NCBI GenBank assembly: GCA_015039365.1
Contig: WION01000001.1
Location: 1,603,398 to 1,667,397, forward strand
Source: Amanita rubescens
Taxonomy: Eukaryota > Basidiomycota > Agaricomycetes > Agaricales > Amanitaceae
DNA length: 64,000 nt
Reading direction: 5' to 3'
Of this stretch, positions 58,401 to 64,000 are shown piece after piece. Below the pieces are notes generated by a model. It searched no databases. It saw nothing but the letters and a program-made list of their open reading frames with translations, and was not told the DNA's origin. Every line of letters starts with the position of its first letter. Position 1 is the first letter of the stretch. A program made the position numbers and the translations under genes.

Positions 58401-59600
58401 GGCACAGTTGTTGATAGCGCTGCACCTTGAGTTGACATTTCATTAATGTAGGTGTGTGCATCTGTACCAGTGGTGCGTCTTTGGAGCGTGCGTATTGGGT
58501 CATCTAGCGTACCAACAGATATGGCTCTGGGGCGAGTGGGGATAGAGAGATGATCGGCTTGTTTGAAGCTTTTTGTCATCAGTAACGATGCATTATACGT
58601 CAGTTCTTGCGCGGTCGGGTCGTACGCATTGACATGTTGACGAGGATAAATTTGTTCATCGTAACCGTCAAAGTACTCGTCTTCGCCCTCTGCTGCAGGG
58701 GTGGATAACAGAGATGCAGTAGAGCGCGTGCGATAGGGGTTGGAGACGGTGCTGGCACGAAGACGAGAATGGTTTCCAGTAAAGTTTCCGGAAAGATTTC
58801 CAGCAATGACTGCTTGTGCTTGGTTTCTGAGCTCAGAAATGGTAGCAGCTGGTGGAGGATCGTGGTCGTTTAAGCCAAGATAATTAAGAGTGTGTTCAAA
58901 GTCATCTCCAACGGAATCTGCCGATGTAACCGAACGTAGCTCTTCTAGCACAGGAAATCCGTTGGCGGTCTCATTAGTCGAAGGTAACCAAGGAGAAGAG
59001 AAGATGGAAGAACCAAATGTGTTGGGTAAGCCTCCAGAGGGTAGCGTCAACGACCCCGACCTTAATCGGCTATTGCGCTCTGGTACGGTAGGAGTCACCG
59101 CTGAAGTATTTGAATGACGCATGGCAGGACGCGACGAAGTTGCGAGCGCCGCAGACGCAGTGGGGGCCAAGGACCTCTGCGATTGCTCTAACAGAGACTC
59201 GGTAGATGCAGGGGTGCTTCCTAAAGTGCTTGATGCGGCAGCAAATCGCTGAGCAGCAAGCTGCACATTGGAGGGTAAGGTCCCAGCCCTCGCCCGTCGA
59301 AATCCAGGAGGGTAATTTGACGGAGGCAAAGTGGAGGCATCGGGGGGAGCAGCAGCGGAAGAAGAGACGTCGTTTGGAGGAGAATTACCAGCAAGAGCAC
59401 GGAGGGCCGGGGGGCGATATCTAGCTGCTAAGCCTTCAGACTGCAGCTCTCTTGCCCTGGATAAGAGATAAGGGAAGAAGAAGAGGAGAGTGGGAGAAGA
59501 GACACCTTTTTGCGAACGCAGCAGAGGGAGCGGGGGGAGGAGTTTTGCCGGATGGAGGGATCCTGGAGTAGGTGCTGTTGTCAGACGCGGACAATGACAT
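55454..59600 (-). CDS. Jsn1/Puf1-type protein with two RRMs and Pumilio repeats
   Basis: RNA-binding PUF proteins of the Jsn1/Puf2 group bind mRNAs for membrane and mitochondrial proteins. The start MSLSASDNSTYSRIPPSGKT splices to RARELQSEGLAARYRPP. A long Ser-rich N-terminus leads to RRM1 (TRSLWIGNLDSAVTREQLI, CGFVNFVEQADAIRA) and RRM2 (TRALWIGSIPSTTTPATIL, GPIESARVL). The C-terminal half has Puf repeats: VVQKLFEKCSANPRLSML, AMIGIHKNGTWAAQKIIE, LLDQFGNYVVQ, QGRFGARSMRACLESP and DQVNGVAVVHKIL. The end is Pro/Asn/Tyr-rich. About 1,255 residues and about seven introns. Confidence 0.9.
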
Positions 59601-59745
59601 TAGAAAACGGATAAGAAAAGAGAAAAAAAAGAAGCGGTTGGGTGGACAAGGTGCCCTTCTCTGTGAGGTAGATGCCTTTTGCCTGAAAACTCAAACTTCC
59701 CACGGTCAGCCGATGAATTATGTCCTATACTAGTACTACTGCACT

Positions 59746-61961
59746 CTACCTACTACGCCGCCCCTGCCGCCGTGCTGCTGCCACCCTCTCTGACCGTCTC
59801 ACAGGCCGCGCCTTTTCCTCTGCTTTACACTCCCCTCCGCTCTCGTCCGGGATGTTGCACAGCGCCTGGAACATCTCCTGTTCGCTTGCGCTCAACGGAC
59901 TGTCCATGCTCAACACGCTTTCCGTGTCTGGCTTGGCACTCGGTGTAGGCTCTGCAGACCTCGTCCTTTCGCTCTCCATCGCTTCCAGTGTGGACCCAAA
60001 ATGTCTGCCAAATTGATTCAACATCCGCCCAGGTGTGTTGGACAGATGGAAATCCTGTAGTGCCTGCGGAAATTCTTCGTGCAATTTATCCGAAAGGAAC
60101 GTATTTAAGACATCCCCAGGCACGGGATGTTCCTGGATGTATGATTGCGCGGTAGTTAGGGGGACCCATGTACCAGACACGATCGGAGAACCTTTGCTGA
60201 TTATCGTAAGGTTGGTTATTGAGTTGAGATTAGGGAAAGTGGCGCCAGCATAGTGTAGGATAGGAGTTAGATTAACAAAATCGGTATCGATACGTCGCAA
60301 GAAAATCATTGAGCCAAGTATCATTTGATAGACGGAAATATCTGTGACCTTTGATGTAAAGCCGATGCGTTCTATCAATATCTAGCACTTACCTTCAACC
60401 TGTGTAGCACAAATAGGTGGTGAGGTTGGTCTACAAGTGTGGACGACGACAATAGATGGTGCGAAGCCATTACAACGTGTCTCCTGTGGAGATATACAAT
60501 TCGAGGGAGGTAAAACTAGTGGTGAAGGGGAAATAACTGAATTAGCTGTGTTCACCGATAGATTTTCGATTAGCGATGTGAGGGGACAGTTGGCATTTCG
60601 AGAGGCTGGAGGTTTGGCCGACAATTTAAGATCGGCTTGGGCCTCATAAGATGCTGGACTGTGTGCAGTTATGGGCGTGATCCTGGCCGCCACATGGAAC
60701 AAGGTATCGATGTCAAAGTTTTCATCTCTGAGGTCAGGCTCTTCGTGCCAGTGCTGCCATTCATCCTGCGATAGGTAATTCTCGAAGTGCCATGCATTGC
60801 CTGGCTGATCTGGTCCCAAAAAGCCAGCTGCAGCCTTCGTGAGTACCTCAACTACCTTGACGTCCGCTATCGAGTTGTCAAGATCGTCCCATGCATCAAG
60901 CATGCCTTGGACATCGTGTGGTTCCCGTTTGACTTGGCGTTCGATCGTATCAGACATCATCAGAGGAGACGGTGACTTGAGTCCATGGCCTTCCCATAGC
61001 GTGTCAGTTTCCGCATCGCTGTCGAGATCTTTCCATTCCGTATCCAAATCGGGAGAATAAGATCTATGAGGCATGTAGTGATGAATTCCCGTCATCGATA
61101 TATGATAGTCATCGTCCTCGTCTTCAGAGTCAGGCGGGGGAGAACTGACACCGGACGAATACGGGGAAGGGCAACGAACATCGGGCACACTGAGTCGAGA
61201 TGATAGCGGTGACAAACGAGTATCATCTCGATTGCTGTCACTATGCGATAAAGCAGATATGTCGGACATGGTATCGCCGTCGGAGTCATCTGAGGAGTCA
61301 CTTGCAATATCAATGACATTGACATTTGCTGAACCCGCAGTGCCCGGTAGGACTGCAGGGAAAGACGAGGTTAGAGGTAGTGGTAGGCGCAAGGTCAACT
61401 TGATTTTGAAAGGACGTTGATCTTCATTGTCAGAATTGGGATACGAGGATCGAGTGGAGTAGTTATCCCTAGCAGCGCGTTTGCGCTTCTGACCACGCAG
61501 CGATTGTACAGTCCCGCGACTGTCGTCTATCACGTTGGTAGATGGTATGTCAAACTTGTCGCTTTCGGTGAAATCGAAAAGCTTTATACCGGCGCGAGCA
61601 AAAGGGCAGGGAGCGCCGGTTGCCCTACTGAGGTACCAAACCATTGTTCCTCGCCTGAAATTTGTGACTCTATTGTCAGGCGCAGTAGAGTAATGTGCTC
61701 CCCCAGAGCGAGAATAAAGCGCAGGCAGAAGATCGTCGTCTAAGTCAGTTCCTGATAGAACGTGGCGTAGAAGAAGGGGATGATCCTGCTGTGCCTCGCA
61801 ACGTTGGAGATGCGTTCTAATATAGGACGTGATCGCTTGACTGGCAGCAGAGACACTTAGGGCAATTCAGTGACGAGATAAACTACGGGCAGCAAAATGC
61901 AATACTTTTGACAGGCGAGGCCACATTTCACGGACATTTCTGCAAGATCCTTGATAGTCAT
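59746..61961 (-). CDS. APSES/KilA-N-like DNA-binding protein
   Basis: The C-terminal domain of about 90 residues reads MILGSMIFLRRIDTDFVNLTPILHYA, VSGTWVPLTTAQSYIQEHP and FLSDKLHEEFPQALQDF. This resembles the APSES/KilA-N DNA-binding fold of fungal transcription factors, though it is divergent. The first exons (MTIKDLAEMSVKCGLAC, ASQAITSYIRTHLQRCEAQQDHPLLLRHVLSGTDLDDDL, FRRGTMVWYLSRATGAPCPFARAG) belong to the same protein. A basic QKRKRAARD segment and an acidic Ser-rich middle follow. About 700 residues. The start at 61961 is the least certain part. The target is unknown. Confidence 0.65.
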
Positions 61962-62160
61962 GGCGCGATTGTCCTAGGAACGAAGACGGTGAAGAGGAAA
62001 CAAGGCAAGGGGGGAAAGACGCACGATGGACAACAAAGCGCGGGCAATAGCAAGAAATACTCTATTGGAAGCATCGTCTGGATGAAGTACGACATGGGGA
62101 GGAAACTGCGAGTGGTGGCGTGTTCTAGTAGCGCAGTTCATGGAGGACACCAACGTAGTA

Positions 62161-64000
62161 CTATCCTGTCACACCTGTCACACCTCTGAAACGCCCGTTC
62201 GCCTGCACCCGAAATACCTTCCCCGTCGCGACCCAGTCCTCGTCCACACCCTCCATCGTCCCTACAGACGGCCCTCGCACCGCCATCATCCCCACCGGAT
62301 CTTTTCCCTGCTCAACCTCATTATCATTCACTCCAGATAGCTTAACTTCAACATTCACGCTCGGTGCTCCCACATGTACAAATTTGGCTATCGGCCACTC
62401 TTGTAAATCAAATGGGTGAGAAGCGAGCACCGGTCCAGCAACCGAGACATGTGAAGCAGTTGATCAACGGAACAGATAGAGCTGTCCGGCACTCCGCTTG
62501 ATTACCGCCATCAAGCGGTCCTGCCCATACCATCATTCGCGTTGTTCGTAATAATTTGACCGATTTATCACTTGCCTCCGCTGACAATGACACACCGCAA
62601 TGTCCCCGCCCCCTCTCCTATTACATTGGCCCTGGCACCATCGAAAACGAGGCGGTCCCATAAACTTTCTTTGGAGACGAACCCCTCAGCAATACTTGCT
62701 TTCTTATGGCGCATTGCTAATGAATAAAGTATAGACCTAGACGCTTCCTTGTGTATCTGGGAAACGAGTGTCTCCAGGTTACCTGGCTTAATGAATAGGA
62801 CAGTTGGAGACGGAATTGGATATCGTCTGTAGGAGAGGGTGTCGTTAAGATCGTTCACTTTCTCCTCTAGGCGCGACGTCATCCATGAACCAGTACTCTG
62901 AGCGGGAAAACCTACGCTCTTCTGTTATGTCGGTGCCCGCACTGGAGAGGGTGGCAAAGCTAGTCCCTTCGTAAATGGCCGTGTACGCGATAACTCTGCC
63001 ATAGATGGTGTTCAGTGGGTGTGCGGATACAATAGTGTCCAGCGCTGATAACATGTTGGACGTCGGAAGCATTGATCGAACAGCTGCAACACCGGCTGTC
63101 ACGTTTTCGTGAGTAAATTTGGTGCTACCAAGTCCGTCAGATTGTCTTTCATGAAATGACACTGAAAAAACATCTGCAGCGTCTGAGAAAGGAAGTTAGG
63201 TCATGCTCGGGTGTATAGATTATGAACATACGTGGAGGTGACGTTAACACTCGGTCGGCGCGATAACCGTTTCTTTCGACGTCAGAGAAACGAAGAAGAC
63301 GGATATTACTCGCCACGCCAGCCGTCATCTGATGGCTGACTTCGCCAACCACAATAACAGCGATGTGGGCTTTGTTTGCTTCACTTTTATAGATCAGATC
63401 CAACAGGCGAGGCACAAATTCCGCAGTTGCAATGATAGCGGAAGTCGGATGTTGGTTCATCACAGCCGATATGATAGCCGTCGAAGACACAGTGTAAGAG
63501 ACAATTGACAAGGATGCCAGCGCTAGGTCGGAAAGAATGAACTCTGTCAGTTAATATGAATATAAGCTGAGCAGGAGCAAAATATGTTCACGCGCCTAAG
63601 CCATCATTCACTAACAAGAGCACCCGTGATTCATTTGGCAGGAGACCAGCGACCCGGACAAGGCCCGTCGCCAGAGCGGCAACGCGGTCTTTCAGATTTG
63701 AGTTAGTTATCTGTTTTCTTTATTGTTACTAGAAGCCAAAAAGGAAGAAGTCATATGACCTTCGTATGCCATATCGTGCGAGGGACCTCTACTTCAGCCT
63801 TGACAAAGTCGGCGAGAGTGTATACATCCTTATTAGGCCTTGTAGGAAACTGATGCATGTCGTCAAGCAACATACTCGTCTGATTAGTTGAAAATACGAA
63901 CTCTTCCCATCAGACCTGTGCTATAGTTTCTATAGATCGCACTTTCTCCAGGGAAGCGTGCGCGACCCACATCACTTTGCCTTCCAAGAAGTATGGGATG
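62161..64000 (-). CDS. Acyl-CoA/AMP-dependent synthetase, 5' end outside the window, one frame break
   Basis: ATP-dependent acyl-CoA ligases activate fatty acids. The visible part, reading leftward, includes FILSDLALASLSIVSYTV, SEANKAHIAVIVVGEV, TSFATLSSAGTDITEE, then VIGEGAGTLRCVIVSGGP and CRTALSVPLINCFT. The C-terminal piece is VAGPVLASHPFDLQEWPIAKFVHVGAPSVNVEVKL, followed by WVATGKVFRV. The first exons lie beyond position 64000. A GC-AG intron (62520-62574, donor GCAAGT) is required before PLDGGNQ. At about 62449 (FT to VSVAGP) one base must be removed to keep the frame. Fatty-acid chain length cannot be told. Confidence 0.75.

Overview
The window is nuclear DNA of a filamentous fungus, most likely a mushroom-forming basidiomycete (Agaricomycetes). 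Genes are densely packed on both strands and split by many very short introns, mostly 45-60 nt. The set is eukaryotic housekeeping: capping enzyme, kinetochore, SF3a, mitoribosome, respiratory chain and formin genes. The exon style, UTR compactness and conserved fungal genes (SconB/Met30-type F-box, Jsn1-type PUF, DOMON-b561, SulP permease) fit Basidiomycota. I see no operon, CRISPR array, transposon or tRNA. The species cannot be named from sequence alone.

Layout. 1-8.5 kb: mRNA cap methyltransferase 3' end, Rsp5/NEDD4 ubiquitin ligase, Atg38/NRBF2-like MIT protein, Mog1, Ndc80. 8.5-9.8 kb: the longest gene-free stretch. 9.8-20.3 kb: a multi-pass membrane oxidoreductase-like protein, ERI1-type exonuclease, Cms1, mitoribosomal mL60, SF3A1/Prp21, a small unknown, the ER-anchored E2 Ubc6, Mrp10. 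20.3-31.2 kb: TACO1, sulfate permease, STRAP, an NTF2/SnoaL-like protein, Cmc2, Qcr7, nucleoside diphosphate kinase, DOMON-cytochrome b561. 31.8-46.8 kb: SMG6/EST1, a formin, GSK3, SconB/Met30, a PGG-repeat protein. 46.9-64 kb: COQ7, complex I NDUFB4-like subunit, RBM5-like splicing factor, tRNase Z, two unknowns, a Jsn1-type RRM/PUF protein, an APSES/KilA-N-like factor, and a truncated acyl-CoA synthetase.

How the genes relate. There is no functional cluster; genes are individually regulated. The organising feature is the divergent pair: eleven head-to-head pairs occur and five have start codons only about 33-50 bp apart, so the partners must share a core promoter. A GTCACG or TCACGTG element recurs in several of these gaps. 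Two genes, a SulP permease and the F-box protein SconB/Met30, belong to sulfur metabolism but lie about 19 kb apart.

Quality caveats. Gene models were assembled by eye from protein-family resemblance and GT-AG (sometimes GC-AG) splice sites. Five genes (Atg38-like, Mog1, ERI1-like, STRAP, acyl-CoA synthetase) cannot be read in a single frame without a one-base correction. That suggests residual assembly indels or real lesions.
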